A stretch of 64,000 nucleotides of DNA, taken from Candidatus Accumulibacter proximus (GTDB lineage: Bacteria; Pseudomonadota; Gammaproteobacteria; Burkholderiales; Rhodocyclaceae). The stretch covers positions 372,001 through 436,000 of the forward strand of contig JADJMH010000001.1 of NCBI GenBank assembly GCA_016709675.1, in the 5' to 3' direction. Position 1 is the stretch's first letter. Every line of letters begins with the position of its first letter. Shown here piece by piece: positions 1 through 9,989 of this stretch. The notes beneath the pieces were generated by a model that was given only the letters and a program-made list of their open reading frames with translations, was not told the DNA's origin and did no database searches. A program made the position numbers and the translations under genes.

Positions 1-798
1 TCCTCGCTCCTGATGCGCGAGCCCGAGGATCGCGAACAACTCGTCGAACTGCTGCACTCGGCGCACCAGCGCAAGCTGCTCGATGCCGACGCCCTGGGCA
101 TCATCAAAGGCGCGCTGGCGGCATCGGAGATGAGCGTCCGTGACGTCATGGTGCCGCGGCCGCTGATGGAGGTGGTCGACATCCACGATTCTCTGGCGGA
201 GGTCATCGCCCGGGTCAACACCACCGCCCACTCGCGTTTTCCAGTCATCAACGGCAGCTCGGACAATGTGCTCGGCATCCTGCTCGCCAAGGACCTGCTG
301 CGGGTTGGGCGCGACGAGGCCTTCGCGCTGAGTGACTGGGTGCGACCGGCGGTGTTCATCCCGGAGTTCAAGCGCCTCGACGTCTTGCTGCGCGAGTTTC
401 GCGTCTCGCGCAATCACATGGCGATCGTCATCGACGAATACGCCGGCATTGCCGGCCTGATCACCATCGAGGATGTACTCGAACAGATCGTCGGCGAAAT
501 CGAGGACGAATACGATTTTGACGAAGCCGACGACAACATCCAGCGCGATCCGAATGGTCGCTATCGCGTCAAGGCGCATACCGAGGTGGCGGACTTCAAC
601 AACGCATTTGGCACCGACTTCAGCGACGAGAAATGCAACACGGTCGGTGGCCTGATCCTCAACCATCTTGGCCGCGTACCACAGGTCAATGAGACGATCG
701 TCATTGAAGGAATGGGTTTCCTGGTCTTGCGCGCTGACAGCCGCCGTATCTACACCCTGGTCGTCGCCGGCAAGCCGGCGACAGGCGATCCTGCATAA
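1..798 (+). CDS. corC: CorC/HlyC-family CBS-domain protein (5' end outside window)
   Basis: Cytosolic CBS-pair protein of the CorC/YbeX (HlyC) family, linked to Mg/Co efflux and ribosome-related functions. The frame is open to the left edge: four codons (SSLL) precede the first ATG at 13, and in relatives a leader of about 20 residues comes before this point, so the true start is outside. Two CBS domains cover roughly residues 40-155 (motifs MVPRPLMEVVD, SRFPVING and GLITIEDVLEQ), followed by an acidic linker (EIEDEYDFDEAD) and the C-terminal CorC_HlyC domain ending in ADSRRI. It lies directly upstream of lnt, the usual ybeX-lnt order. The family is clear; the exact ion or role is not shown by sequence. 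Confidence 0.93.
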   Translation, partial: SSLLMREPEDREQLVELLHSAHQRKLLDADALGIIKGALAASEMSVRDVMVPRPLMEVVDIHDSLAEVIARVNTTAHSRFPVINGSSDNVLGILLAKDLLRVGRDEAFALSDWVRPAVFIPEFKRLDVLLREFRVSRNHMAIVIDEYAGIAGLITIEDVLEQIVGEIEDEYDFDEADDNIQRDPNGRYRVKAHTEVADFNNAFGTDFSDEKCNTVGGLILNHLGRVPQVNETIVIEGMGFLVLRADSRRIYTLVVAGKPATGDPA

Positions 799-2326
799 GA
801 CCCTCCGCTGGCGCTGCCTCGGCGCGCTGTTGCTCGGCGCCGCGGGCGTCGCCGGCTTCGCACCGCTCGGCTGTTTTCCGCTCAACTGGCTGAGCCTCGG
901 CGGGCTCTTCGCGCTACTCATCGCCGAGGCCAACGGCGATCGGCGGCCGTGGCACGGGGCGCTGATTGGCGCGAGCCATGCTTTCGGGCTGTTCCTCACC
1001 GGCGTTTCCTGGATTTATGTCAGCCTGAGCGTCTTTGGCGGCATGCCGGCAGCGGTGGCCGGCCTGGCGACGCTCCTCTTCTGCGCCGTTCTCGCGCTCT
1101 TTGCGGCGCTCGCCGGGGCACTATTCGTGCGCCTCGCCGCTGCCGACTGGCTGCGTCGCACGCTGCTCTTTGCCGCCCTCTGGGTGCTCGCCGAGTGCCT
1201 GCGCGCCTGGGCTTTCACCGGCTTTCCCTGGCTGGCCGCCGGCTACTCGCAAACACCGCCGAGTCCGCTCGCCGGCTATGCGCCGCTGCTCGGCGTCCAT
1301 GGCGTGTCGTTCTTTTCCGTGCTGCTCGGGGGACTGATTTTCGAGGTTGGCAGGCGCTGGCTGTCTACCGAAGCCTGCGGCGCCGGCGGCTGGCGGCGCT
1401 GGTGTCCGGTCCTGCCGCTGCTTGCCATCGCCGCGATCCTGGTCACCGGCGATCGCCTCCGCGAGTTGCGCTGGACGGAGGCGCACGGCGAACCGCTGTC
1501 AGTCGCCCTGCTGCAGGGGAACGTTGCGCAGGAAATGAAATGGCGGCCCGAGCGCTTCGCCGATTCACTGCGCATCTATTACCGGCTGGCGCTGGAGAAT
1601 CCGGCGCAGCTGACGGTCCTGCCAGAGACCGCCCTGCCCGCGTTCCTTGACCAGATTCCGGCGGAGTATCTCGACGCCTTGCAGCAACTGGCGCTGCGCC
1701 GCGAGGGTGACCTGCTGCTCGGAATCCCGGTCGCCGAGGGCAGGCGATACTTCAATGCGGCGATCAGCCTGGGTGCCTCGGGTCGCCAGCGCTACGACAA
1801 AGTGCACCTGGTGCCTTTCGGCGAGTTTGTACCGCCGGGCTTTGCCTGGTTCATGGCGATGGCCAACATCCCGATGTCCGACTTCACCGCCGGTTCGCCT
1901 GCTCAGCCGCCGCTGCGCCTCGCCGGCCAGCGTGTCGGCGTGAACATCTGCTACGAAGACGCCTTTGGCGAGGAAATCATCGCTGCCCTGCCGGCCGCAA
2001 CGCTGCTGGTGAACGTTTCCAACGTCGCTTGGTTCGGCGACTCGCTGGCACCGGCCCAACACCTCCAGATCGCCCAGATGCGCGCCCTGGAAACCGGCCG
2101 CCCGATGCTGCGCGCCACCAATACCGGCATGACCGCCATCGTCGACGTCGACGGCCGCGTGCTCTCGGTATTGCCGCCCTTCACCCGCGGCGCGCTGGTC
2201 AGCGAAGTGCGTGGCCATTCCGGGTCAACACCTTACATCCGGTGGGGCAACTGGCCGGTCATCGCTCTCACCCTGCTGCTGATTCCCCTGGCGCAGCGCC
2301 CCCCGGCGGTAGGGCGAACGGCGTGA
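689..2326 (+). CDS. lnt: Apolipoprotein N-acyltransferase
   Basis: Inner-membrane enzyme that adds the third acyl chain to the N-terminal cysteine of lipoproteins. A multi-helix membrane region comes first (for example ALLLGAAGVAGF), then a periplasmic nitrilase domain carrying the Glu-Lys-Cys triad: LPETALPAF, RYDKVHLVPFGE and NICYEDAFGEE. A last membrane helix (WPVIALTLLLIPL) closes the protein. The start is uncertain. ATG 689 overlaps corC by about 110 bases, TTG at 668 and 704 are also in frame, and homology begins near codon 788 (ILHKTLRW), so a non-standard CTG at 791 beside the corC stop is possible. The overlap implies co-transcription with corC. Confidence 0.93.
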   Translation: MRRSSLKEWVSWSCALTAAVSTPWSSPASRRQAILHKTLRWRCLGALLLGAAGVAGFAPLGCFPLNWLSLGGLFALLIAEANGDRRPWHGALIGASHAFGLFLTGVSWIYVSLSVFGGMPAAVAGLATLLFCAVLALFAALAGALFVRLAAADWLRRTLLFAALWVLAECLRAWAFTGFPWLAAGYSQTPPSPLAGYAPLLGVHGVSFFSVLLGGLIFEVGRRWLSTEACGAGGWRRWCPVLPLLAIAAILVTGDRLRELRWTEAHGEPLSVALLQGNVAQEMKWRPERFADSLRIYYRLALENPAQLTVLPETALPAFLDQIPAEYLDALQQLALRREGDLLLGIPVAEGRRYFNAAISLGASGRQRYDKVHLVPFGEFVPPGFAWFMAMANIPMSDFTAGSPAQPPLRLAGQRVGVNICYEDAFGEEIIAALPAATLLVNVSNVAWFGDSLAPAQHLQIAQMRALETGRPMLRATNTGMTAIVDVDGRVLSVLPPFTRGALVSEVRGHSGSTPYIRWGNWPVIALTLLLIPLAQRPPAVGRTA

Positions 2327-2456
2327 GCCGCCGACGAGGGGCGCGATGACAGCAGCGAGTCCTTGACCCGCTGTCAGTAACGGCGGAGACTGGCCAGAGT
2401 CCATTCGCCGTCTGGCATGCGACTTCATAACAATATTGCTGAGAGGAGACGACCTC

Positions 2457-3200
2457 ATGTACAAGACACTGACCGTTGCTGTCACTCTGTCGTTGACCGG
2501 CGCCTGTGCCCTCGCCGAACCACCCGCGGCAAATCCCGTCGGTATCGACCGCACGGACTACAAGTGGAACGTGCAGGACAATCCGGAGAAGGTCAAGGCC
2601 CTGAGGCTCGAGGGTGATGTCAAGGCGGGCGAGGCCGACTACAAGGCTTACTGTGAGGCCTGCCACCTGCCGCAGGGCGTCGGCAATCCACATGGCGCCA
2701 TTCCACAGTTGGCAGGCCAGCACCCGACCGTAATCATCAAGCAGCTGACTGACATTCGATCCGGGTTACGCGACAACCCGACGATGTATCCTTTTGCCAG
2801 GAAGCTGGCTGACGCGCAGGCACTGGCGAACGTCGCAGCGTACATTGGCACGTTCTGCGTTCCGCGTGATTCCGGCAGGTATGACGGCCCCGATGCGCCC
2901 AAACTGATGGCCTCTGGCAAGGTGCTGTACGAGAGGGAATGTATTCAATGCCACCAGCCAAACGGAGACGGCAACAGAGAAAAATTCTACCCCGTGATCG
3001 CCGGTCAGCATTACCAGTACTTGCTGCGCCAGATGATCGAAATCCGTGCTGGCAGGCGCGGCAACAGCCACCCGGACATGGTCAGGGTCATCGCAAAGTA
3101 CGACGATGCGCAGCTCGTCGCCATCGCCGCCTATCAGGCGACGCTGGTCACGCAGCAACGGCAATGGACCACCCAGCCACGATTCTGCAAGGCATCCTGA
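2457..3200 (+). CDS. Dihaem cytochrome c (c4-like), first of a tandem pair
   Basis: Periplasmic electron carrier with two class I cytochrome c domains. A Sec signal peptide (MYKTLTVAVTLSLTGACALA) precedes domain 1 with haem motif CEACH and domain 2 with CIQCH; later methionines such as NPTMYPFA and HPDMVRV are candidate axial ligands. The 247-residue length fits cytochrome c4-type proteins. Start 2457 is chosen because GAGAGGAGA lies just upstream; the TTG at 2436 would add residues ahead of the signal peptide. The gene at 3408 encodes a closely similar protein, so this is a tandem duplication. Partner oxidase or reductase genes are not visible nearby, so the electron-transfer partner is unknown. 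Confidence 0.88.
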   Translation: MYKTLTVAVTLSLTGACALAEPPAANPVGIDRTDYKWNVQDNPEKVKALRLEGDVKAGEADYKAYCEACHLPQGVGNPHGAIPQLAGQHPTVIIKQLTDIRSGLRDNPTMYPFARKLADAQALANVAAYIGTFCVPRDSGRYDGPDAPKLMASGKVLYERECIQCHQPNGDGNREKFYPVIAGQHYQYLLRQMIEIRAGRRGNSHPDMVRVIAKYDDAQLVAIAAYQATLVTQQRQWTTQPRFCKAS

Positions 3201-3234
3201 ACGCGCCGAACGCGGCCAGGTCTTCTCCGTCAAG

Positions 3235-3254
3235 GGGGGGCTGCCCAGCCCCCC
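3235..3254 (+). terminator. GC hairpin between the two cytochrome genes
   Basis: GGGGGGCT (3235-3242) can pair with AGCCCCCC (3247-3254) across a 4-base loop, 35 bases after the first cytochrome stop. There is no T tract, so it may attenuate or protect the transcript end rather than act as a classical intrinsic terminator. Confidence 0.35.
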
Positions 3255-3407
3255 GTCCCAGCGGGGAATACGGATCGGGTCGGCCGCACCCCACCGCAGT
3301 CCGCCGCAGTTTGCGGGTAAATGCTTGACCCGGTAGTGGGCACCGACGATACTGCCCTGGCATGCTGTTTCGATGCCCGTTCTTAAAAAACTCAGGAGGA
3401 GACAATC

Positions 3408-4166
3408 ATGAAGAAGATGGGACTGACCGTTGCTGTCTCAATCGCACTACTCCCCGCCCTCGCGGTGGCCCAGCCGCCGGCTGAAAAAAAGCCAAGCATC
3501 GAAGTCCGCAACTACCCGGGCAACACGGCGTCCACCGAAAGGGACGAGGCGCTCAAGCTGAAGGGCAATGTCAAGGCAGGTCAGGCAGCTTACCAGGAGT
3601 ACTGCGAAGCCTGCCACCTGCCAACCGGCGGCGGCAATCCCGATGGCAGCATCCCGCAACTGGCGGGCCAGCACAGCACCGTCGTCATCAAGCAACTGGC
3701 CGACATTCGCTCCGGACTGCGCTACAACCCGACGATGTACCCGTTCGCCAGAAAGCTGGCCAACCCGCAGGCGCTGGCGAACGTCGCGGCTTACATTCAA
3801 ACCCTTTGCATCCCGGTTGGTTCCGGCAAGTATGCCGGTCCTGACGCGGCCGAGATGCTGGCGGGGGGCAAGCTGCTCTACGAGAAGCAATGCAGCCAAT
3901 GCCACCAACCGAACGGCGAGGGTGCCAAGGACCAGTTCTACCCGGTGCTCGCTGGCCAGCACTATGGCTATCTGCTGCGCCAGATGACTGATATCCGTGA
4001 TGGCAAGCGCGCCAACGCCCACCCGGAGATGGTGCAGGTGGCCAAGAACTACAACTATGACCAGTTGCTCGCCATCTCCGCCTATCAGGCAAGCCTGACT
4101 ACCCCGAAGTCGATGCTGATGACCCCGGGATCGATGTGCAAGACGGGCGCCGGCAAGAAACTCTGA
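3408..4166 (+). CDS. Dihaem cytochrome c (c4-like), second of a tandem pair
   Basis: Periplasmic dihaem cytochrome, paralogue of the product of 2457-3200. Signal peptide MKKMGLTVAVSIALLPALAVA is followed by two haem motifs, CEACH and CSQCH. The stretch around NPTMYPFARKLA is nearly identical in both proteins, while N and C termini diverge. A strong ribosome site (CAGGAGGAGAC) lies just before ATG 3408. The 207-base spacer contains the GC hairpin at 3235-3254, so the two copies may be expressed differently. It is likely an electron shuttle to a terminal oxidase or denitrification enzyme; that partner is inferred from the family, not seen here. Confidence 0.88.
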   Translation: MKKMGLTVAVSIALLPALAVAQPPAEKKPSIEVRNYPGNTASTERDEALKLKGNVKAGQAAYQEYCEACHLPTGGGNPDGSIPQLAGQHSTVVIKQLADIRSGLRYNPTMYPFARKLANPQALANVAAYIQTLCIPVGSGKYAGPDAAEMLAGGKLLYEKQCSQCHQPNGEGAKDQFYPVLAGQHYGYLLRQMTDIRDGKRANAHPEMVQVAKNYNYDQLLAISAYQASLTTPKSMLMTPGSMCKTGAGKKL

Positions 4167-4348
4167 GCCTGCCGGCCGGGTCCCCGCCCTTGATGGTACT
4201 GGAAACGGCGGGCCGGCTTCCGCGAAGCCTGCCGGAGGTGATTTCTCAACTGGCTGCGAGTTGCCCAACGGGGATGGTCTGAAGCAGGTTCTTGTGGGCC
4301 GAGAAACCAAGTAAAATCCTGGCTTCTCGTCCTGTCCGACAATCTCCC

Positions 4349-5254
<906 letters not shown>

Positions 5255-5255
5255 G

Positions 5256-7328
5256 ATGAACGATACCGTCCTGATCGAGCTGCGCAGCGAAGAGTTGCCA
5301 CCGAAATCGCTCAAGCCGCTGTCCGAAGCGTTCGCCGAGAGCGTCTTTTCCGCCCTCAGGGCGCAGGAGTTCGTAGCCGCGGACAGTGTGTGCACGCCCT
5401 ACGCCACTCCCCGGCGGCTCGCTCTTACGATCACCGGTGTTGCCGACCGGCAACCCGACCGCGTGCTGGAAAAGAAGGGCCCGGCAGTTGCCGGTGCGCT
5501 CGACGCCGCCGGCAAACCGACCAGGGCCCTCGAAGGCTTCATGCGCGCAGCCGGCGTGACTTTCGCCCAACTGCACAGGGCATCTGACGGCAAGGGCGAG
5601 TACTTTGTTGCCCGACGCGAAAAGAATGGCGAGGAACTCGCGGCGCACCTGGCCGAAATCGTGGCGCAGGCGCTGCGCAAGCTGCCGATTCCGAAAGTCA
5701 TGCGCTGGGGCGACTCCGAGCACCAGTTCGTGCGTCCAGTGCACGGCCTGATCCTCCTGCACGGCGACCGGGTCGTTGCCGGCGAGGTGCTCGGGTTGCC
5801 GAGTGGCCGGACGACGATGGGTCACCGCTTCCTGTCGACCGGCGAGATCCGCATTGGTCACCCGGACGAGTATGTTGCCCGCCTGGCCGCGGGCAAGGTC
5901 ATTGCCTCGTTTGCCGAGCGGCGGGCATCGATCGCCGCGCAGCTCGACGCCGCAGCCAGGAAACTCCAGGCGACCCTGAATCCTGCCGCGGGCCTGCTCG
6001 ACGAAGTGACCGCACTAGTCGAATGGCCGGCGGTCTATGTCGGCGAGTTCGAGCACGAATACCTCGAGGTGCCGCAGGAGTGCCTGATCCTGACCATGCA
6101 GCAGAACCAGAAGTACTTCCCGCTGCTCGACCAGGGCGGGAAGCTGCTGAACAAGTTCCTGATCGTCTCCAACATGCAGATCGACGACCCGGCGAACATC
6201 ATCCGTGGCAATGAGCGAGTGGTGCGTCCACGGCTCTCGGACGCGCGCTTCTTCTACGACCAGGATCGCAAGAACGGCTTTGCCAACCGGGTCGTTCGCC
6301 TCGGCGCAGTGGTCTATCACCACAAGCTCGGCTCGCTGGGCGACCGCGCCCAGCGCCTGGGCCGCATCGCGCGCCACGTCGCGGAAAGACTCGGCGCCGA
6401 AGCGCACCTTGCAGAGCGGGCAGCGCTGTTCTCGAAAATCGACCTGCTGACCGACATGGTCGGCGAATTCCCCGAGTTGCAGGGAATCATGGGCCGCTAC
6501 TACCTGCTGCACGAAGGCGGCCTGCCGGTGGTCGCCGACGCCATTCAACAGCACTACCAGCCGCGCTTCGCCGGCGACGCCCTGCCCCAAGGCAACGTTG
6601 CCTGTGCCGCGGCGCTGGCCGACAAGCTCGACGCACTGGTCGGCTTCTTCGGCATCGGCCAACTGCCGACCGGCGACAAGGATCCGTTCGGCCTGCGGCG
6701 CGCTGCGCTCGGTGTCCTGCGCATCCTGATGGAAACGCCGCTGCCACTCGACCTCGGCGAACTGATCGTCGACGCAAAGAATGCGCTGCTGATGCAGGGC
6801 ATCCCGCTCGAAGCGGTCGATGAACCCTTGCTGGGTTTCATGCTGGACCGCCTGCGCGGCATGCTGAAGGATGCCGGCCATTCGGTCGACGTGATCGAAG
6901 CCGTCGTGGCACAACGGCCGACACGCATCGACCTGGTTCCTGCCCGGCTGGCCGCGGTGAGCGAGTTCCAGCGACTGCCCGAAGCCCTCGCACTGGCGGC
7001 TGCCAACAAGCGTATCGGCAACATCCTGAAGAAAGCGCCAGAGGATCTGCCCGAACCCGACATTGCCCTACTCGAGGAAGAAGCAGAGAAAGCCCTCTTC
7101 CAGCGTGTCGTCCTGATGGCGCCGCTGGTCAGGTCACATGTCGCCAACGAAGACTACGCCGATGCCCTCAAGGTGCTCGCCTCGGTGCGCAGCGAGGTCG
7201 ACCGCTTCTTCGACGAGGTGATGGTCAACGTCCATGAACCGCTGCTGCGCGGCAACCGCCTGGGCCTCCTGCAAGCGCTTTACGCCCAGCTCAACGCGGT
7301 CGCCGACATTTCGAAGCTGGCCGTATGA
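5256..7328 (+). CDS. glyS: Glycyl-tRNA synthetase beta subunit
   Basis: Beta subunit of tetrameric glycyl-tRNA synthetase, needed for tRNA recognition and activity. 690 residues, the expected length, starting MNDTVLIELRSEELPPKS. Typical blocks are visible: MRWGDSEHQFVRPVHG, GHRFLS, ECLILTMQQNQKYFPL, DARFFYDQD, GVVYHHKLGSLGDR-like sequence (here AVVYHHKLGSLGDR) and TGDKDPFGLRRAALG, ending with an anticodon-binding-like region. ATG 5256 sits one base after the glyQ stop; the longer frame from 5133 runs through glyQ and is not used. The last codons overlap the ATG of gmhB (ATGA), giving a continuous operon with the downstream heptose and acyltransferase genes. Confidence 0.97.
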   Translation: MNDTVLIELRSEELPPKSLKPLSEAFAESVFSALRAQEFVAADSVCTPYATPRRLALTITGVADRQPDRVLEKKGPAVAGALDAAGKPTRALEGFMRAAGVTFAQLHRASDGKGEYFVARREKNGEELAAHLAEIVAQALRKLPIPKVMRWGDSEHQFVRPVHGLILLHGDRVVAGEVLGLPSGRTTMGHRFLSTGEIRIGHPDEYVARLAAGKVIASFAERRASIAAQLDAAARKLQATLNPAAGLLDEVTALVEWPAVYVGEFEHEYLEVPQECLILTMQQNQKYFPLLDQGGKLLNKFLIVSNMQIDDPANIIRGNERVVRPRLSDARFFYDQDRKNGFANRVVRLGAVVYHHKLGSLGDRAQRLGRIARHVAERLGAEAHLAERAALFSKIDLLTDMVGEFPELQGIMGRYYLLHEGGLPVVADAIQQHYQPRFAGDALPQGNVACAAALADKLDALVGFFGIGQLPTGDKDPFGLRRAALGVLRILMETPLPLDLGELIVDAKNALLMQGIPLEAVDEPLLGFMLDRLRGMLKDAGHSVDVIEAVVAQRPTRIDLVPARLAAVSEFQRLPEALALAAANKRIGNILKKAPEDLPEPDIALLEEEAEKALFQRVVLMAPLVRSHVANEDYADALKVLASVRSEVDRFFDEVMVNVHEPLLRGNRLGLLQALYAQLNAVADISKLAV

Positions 7329-7861
7329 AACTCGTCATTCTCGACCGCGACGGCGTCATCAACTACGACTCCAAGCAGTTCATCAAGTCGCCAGCGGAAT
7401 GGCGACCCATCCCCGGCAGTCTCGAGGCCATCGCCAAGCTCAACCAGGCCGGGTACCGGGTGGTCGTGGCGACCAACCAGTCCGGCATCGGTCGCGGCCT
7501 GTTCGACATGGATACGCTGAATGCCATCCACGACAAGATGCACCGCGCCGTACTGGCGGCCGGCGGACGCATCGACGCGATCTTCTACTGCCCGCACGCG
7601 GTCGACGCCGGCTGTCATTGCCGCAAACCACAAACCGGCATGTTCGAGCGCATTGCCAACTGCTTCAATATTGATCTGCCCGGCACGCCGGCAGTGGGTG
7701 ATTCACTGCGCGACCTGCAGGCCGCCGCCGCGGTCGGGGCAAAGCCGCTGCTGGTGATGACCGGCAAGGGAACGCTGACGCAGGCCGAAGGCGGCCTGCC
7801 GGAAGACACACTGGTCTTTGCCGATCTCGCGGCTGCAGCCGACCACATCGTGCTCGCGTGA
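7325..7861 (+). CDS. gmhB: D-glycero-beta-D-manno-heptose 1,7-bisphosphate 7-phosphatase
   Basis: HAD-superfamily phosphatase of the ADP-heptose pathway that supplies LPS inner core sugar. The N-terminal catalytic motif DRDGVIN holds the nucleophile and acid/base aspartates; motif II is ATNQSG; the zinc loop is CPHAVDAGCHCRKP with four metal ligands; PAVGDSLRDLQAA gives motif IV. 178 residues is the normal length. The start overlaps the glyS stop (ATGA) and the stop overlaps the plsC start, so it is translated within the glyQS operon. The glyS-gmhB-plsC order is common in betaproteobacteria. Confidence 0.95.
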   Translation: MKLVILDRDGVINYDSKQFIKSPAEWRPIPGSLEAIAKLNQAGYRVVVATNQSGIGRGLFDMDTLNAIHDKMHRAVLAAGGRIDAIFYCPHAVDAGCHCRKPQTGMFERIANCFNIDLPGTPAVGDSLRDLQAAAAVGAKPLLVMTGKGTLTQAEGGLPEDTLVFADLAAAADHIVLA

Positions 7862-8604
7862 TGGCGGCCTTGCGCACGTCTTTCTTCATGCTGCTGGTCG
7901 GGCTGTGGACGATCCCTTTTGGCGTCCTGGTCACCCTGGCGATCATCTTTCCGATGCCGACGCGGTACCGCATCATCGCGCACTGGCGAAACGGTTTCAT
8001 GGCCCTCTGCCGCTACGTGCTCGGCATCCGCTACCGCGTCCTCGGACGCGAGAACATGCCGGCGGAGCCTGCGGTCGTCATGGCCAAGCACCAGTCGGCA
8101 TGGGAGACGGTCGGGCTGCAGGAAGTCTTCCCGCCACTGGTTTTCGTCCTCAAGAAGGAACTGCTGCGTGTACCCTTCTTCGGCTGGGGCCTGGCGGCGA
8201 TGAAGATGATCTCGATCGACCGAGCCGCAGCCAAGGATGCGCTGAAGCAGGTCTTCGACCAGGGGCGCGAGCGCCTGTCTGCCGGCTACTGGGTGGTGAT
8301 CTTCCCCGAAGGAACCCGCGTCGCTCCCGGTGAGACCGCTCGTTACAAACCCGGTGGTGCGCACCTCGCCGTGCGTAGTGGCGCCAAGATCGTGCCAGTG
8401 GCGCACAACGCCGGCGAATTCTGGCGCAAGGACCGCTTCACCATCGCCCCCGGCCTGATCACCGTCAGTATCGGGCCACCAATCGATCCAACCGGCAAGA
8501 CCGCAGCGAAAATCAATACCCTCGCCGCCGCCTGGATCGAGGCCGAAATGCAGCGCCTGTCGCCCCACCGCTACCCGGCCGCGGCCGATGCCGTACCTGC
8601 CTGA
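7861..8604 (+). CDS. plsC: 1-acyl-sn-glycerol-3-phosphate acyltransferase
   Basis: Membrane-associated acyltransferase making phosphatidic acid from lysophosphatidic acid. An N-terminal hydrophobic segment (SFFMLLVGLWTIPFGVLVTL) anchors the protein. The acyltransferase motifs follow: KHQSAWETVG, an H-x4-E version of the usual H-x4-D motif; then VPFFGWGL and IFPEGTRV. ATG 7861 shares its A with the gmhB stop TGA; a GTG at 7858 is an equally close alternative. The 3' end overlaps the metallopeptidase gene by 17 bases, so four or more genes from glyQ onward appear to form one transcription unit. 247 residues is typical. Confidence 0.92.
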   Translation: MAALRTSFFMLLVGLWTIPFGVLVTLAIIFPMPTRYRIIAHWRNGFMALCRYVLGIRYRVLGRENMPAEPAVVMAKHQSAWETVGLQEVFPPLVFVLKKELLRVPFFGWGLAAMKMISIDRAAAKDALKQVFDQGRERLSAGYWVVIFPEGTRVAPGETARYKPGGAHLAVRSGAKIVPVAHNAGEFWRKDRFTIAPGLITVSIGPPIDPTGKTAAKINTLAAAWIEAEMQRLSPHRYPAAADAVPA

Positions 8605-9352
8605 GGCGCTGGTCTCGGGCGAGCAGCCGCTGGCGGCTGGCGAAACCGCGCGCACCATCGAACTTGGCGAGCGCACCGTCTCCTATGTGCTGCGTCGGGC
8701 AAGACGGCGAACCATCGGGCTAACGATCGATCATCGTGGCTTGCGCGTCGGCGCGCCACCGCGCGCCACGCTGCGCGAGGTCGAGTCGCTGATCCGGCAG
8801 CACGGCGAGTGGGTCGGCAGGAAGCTCGACGAGTGGCGCGCCCGCCGTCAGCCGGAGCCGCTGCGGATCGTCGACGGCGTCCAGTTGCCGATGCTCGGTC
8901 GACCGCTGACGATCCGCCTCGCCCTCGGCGGCAATCGCTGCGTCTGGAACCTGCAGACTTCCGGGCAGACGCTGACCCTCTGCCTGCGTTCGCCGGCGGA
9001 AGCATCCAGGCTGCTCGAAAAAGCATTGCGAGAACGCGCCCGCAACTTGTTCATCGAGCGTCTTGCCGATCACGCGCCACGACTCGGCGTTGATCCGCCC
9101 CCTCTCTCACTGTCGGCTGCCCGCACGCGTTGGGGTAGTTGCAGCCGCCGCAGCGGCATTCGCCTGAACTGGCGGCTGATCCACTTTCCGCTGCCGGTGA
9201 TCGACTACGTCGTGGTCCATGAACTGGCGCATCTGCACGAAATGAACCACAGCCCGCGCTTCTGGGCGATCGTCTCTGGCGCCTGCCCGAATCACCAAGC
9301 GTTGCGGGTTGAATTGCAGGGACTGGGCAAGACGCTTCCAAGCCTCGTGTGA
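8588..9352 (+). CDS. YgjP-like (M48/DUF45) metallopeptidase
   Basis: Zinc metallopeptidase-like protein of the YgjP/DUF45 family, cytosolic. The zinc motif HELAHLHEMNH (HExxH with a downstream histidine) lies near residue 215, preceded by the family block RTRWGSCSRRSGIRLNWRL. 254 residues. The start overlaps plsC by 17 bases. Cellular substrate is not known for this family. A decayed copy of the same C-terminal region (MNHSPQF..., then CPDYRAARAKLKR) occurs at 30204-30314, immediately before gloA. In many betaproteobacteria, as I recall, gloA follows this gene directly, so the two pieces probably mark the ends of a large insertion. The C terminus here (CPNHQALRVELQ) is more diverged than the remnant. 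Confidence 0.88.
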   Translation: MPYLPEALVSGEQPLAAGETARTIELGERTVSYVLRRARRRTIGLTIDHRGLRVGAPPRATLREVESLIRQHGEWVGRKLDEWRARRQPEPLRIVDGVQLPMLGRPLTIRLALGGNRCVWNLQTSGQTLTLCLRSPAEASRLLEKALRERARNLFIERLADHAPRLGVDPPPLSLSAARTRWGSCSRRSGIRLNWRLIHFPLPVIDYVVVHELAHLHEMNHSPRFWAIVSGACPNHQALRVELQGLGKTLPSLV

Positions 9353-9458
9353 GAGGCATGCACCGACTGCGCCGAATACTGACCACCGTGGTCAATCATG
9401 ACGCTCGGCACGATCGGTGGGCCACTGCCCTCCATTCAAGGCTCGTTTGCGGTACCCA

Positions 9459-9986
9459 CTACAGCGAACGCACGGCATGGAACATGCCGGGGTCGTCTGG
9501 GTCCCTGTGCAATGCGAAGCCGAGTTGGTGGGCGAACTTGATCATGTTGTTGTTGGCGGCAAGGATGAAGGCTTCCATCTTCCGCATGCCGCGCGCCCTG
9601 GCCGCGTCGATCAATTCCAGCATCAGGATGCCGGCGACGCCGCTGCCCTGCCATTCATCGTCTATGGCAATGGCGAACTCGCATTCGTCGCCACTCGGTC
9701 CGGCGACATAGCGCGCCACGCCGATCTCGACGTCCTGCCCGTCGCGCTGGATGATGGCCACGAGGGCCAGGTGCCGTACGTAGTCGATCTCGGTCAGGTA
9801 CTTCAACTTGCCGGGTGGCAGTTCCTTCAGTGTGGACATGAAGCGCTTGTAGCGCGAGTCGGCGGAAAGATGCTGCACGAACTCCTGCTCCAACGGCTTG
9901 TCTTCGGCGCGGATCGGGCGGATGGTGACCGGGCTGCCGTCGAAAAGGTAACGCTTGCGGACGAGTTCGGCTGGATAGTCGGCCAC
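9459..9986 (-). CDS. GNAT-family N-acetyltransferase
   Basis: Single-domain GCN5-related acetyltransferase, 175 residues. The N terminus (GSPVTIRPIRAEDKPL) and the acetyl-CoA binding region (DDEWQGSGVAGILMLELID, then ARARGMRKMEAFIL) are visible; motif A is the Q/RxxGxG/A loop WQGSGVAG. It starts with GTG, three bases after the acyl carrier protein stop, with GGAGGAG overlapping that stop. It is the last gene of an acs-ACP-GNAT operon. Because Pat-type GNATs inactivate acetyl-CoA synthetase by acetylating a PX4GK lysine, and that motif is present in the upstream synthetase, this may be its regulator. A role in transferring an acyl group from the carrier protein is an alternative. Confidence 0.85.
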   Translation of the reverse strand: MADYPAELVRKRYLFDGSPVTIRPIRAEDKPLEQEFVQHLSADSRYKRFMSTLKELPPGKLKYLTEIDYVRHLALVAIIQRDGQDVEIGVARYVAGPSGDECEFAIAIDDEWQGSGVAGILMLELIDAARARGMRKMEAFILAANNNMIKFAHQLGFALHRDPDDPGMFHAVRSL

Positions 9987-9989
9987 GAG

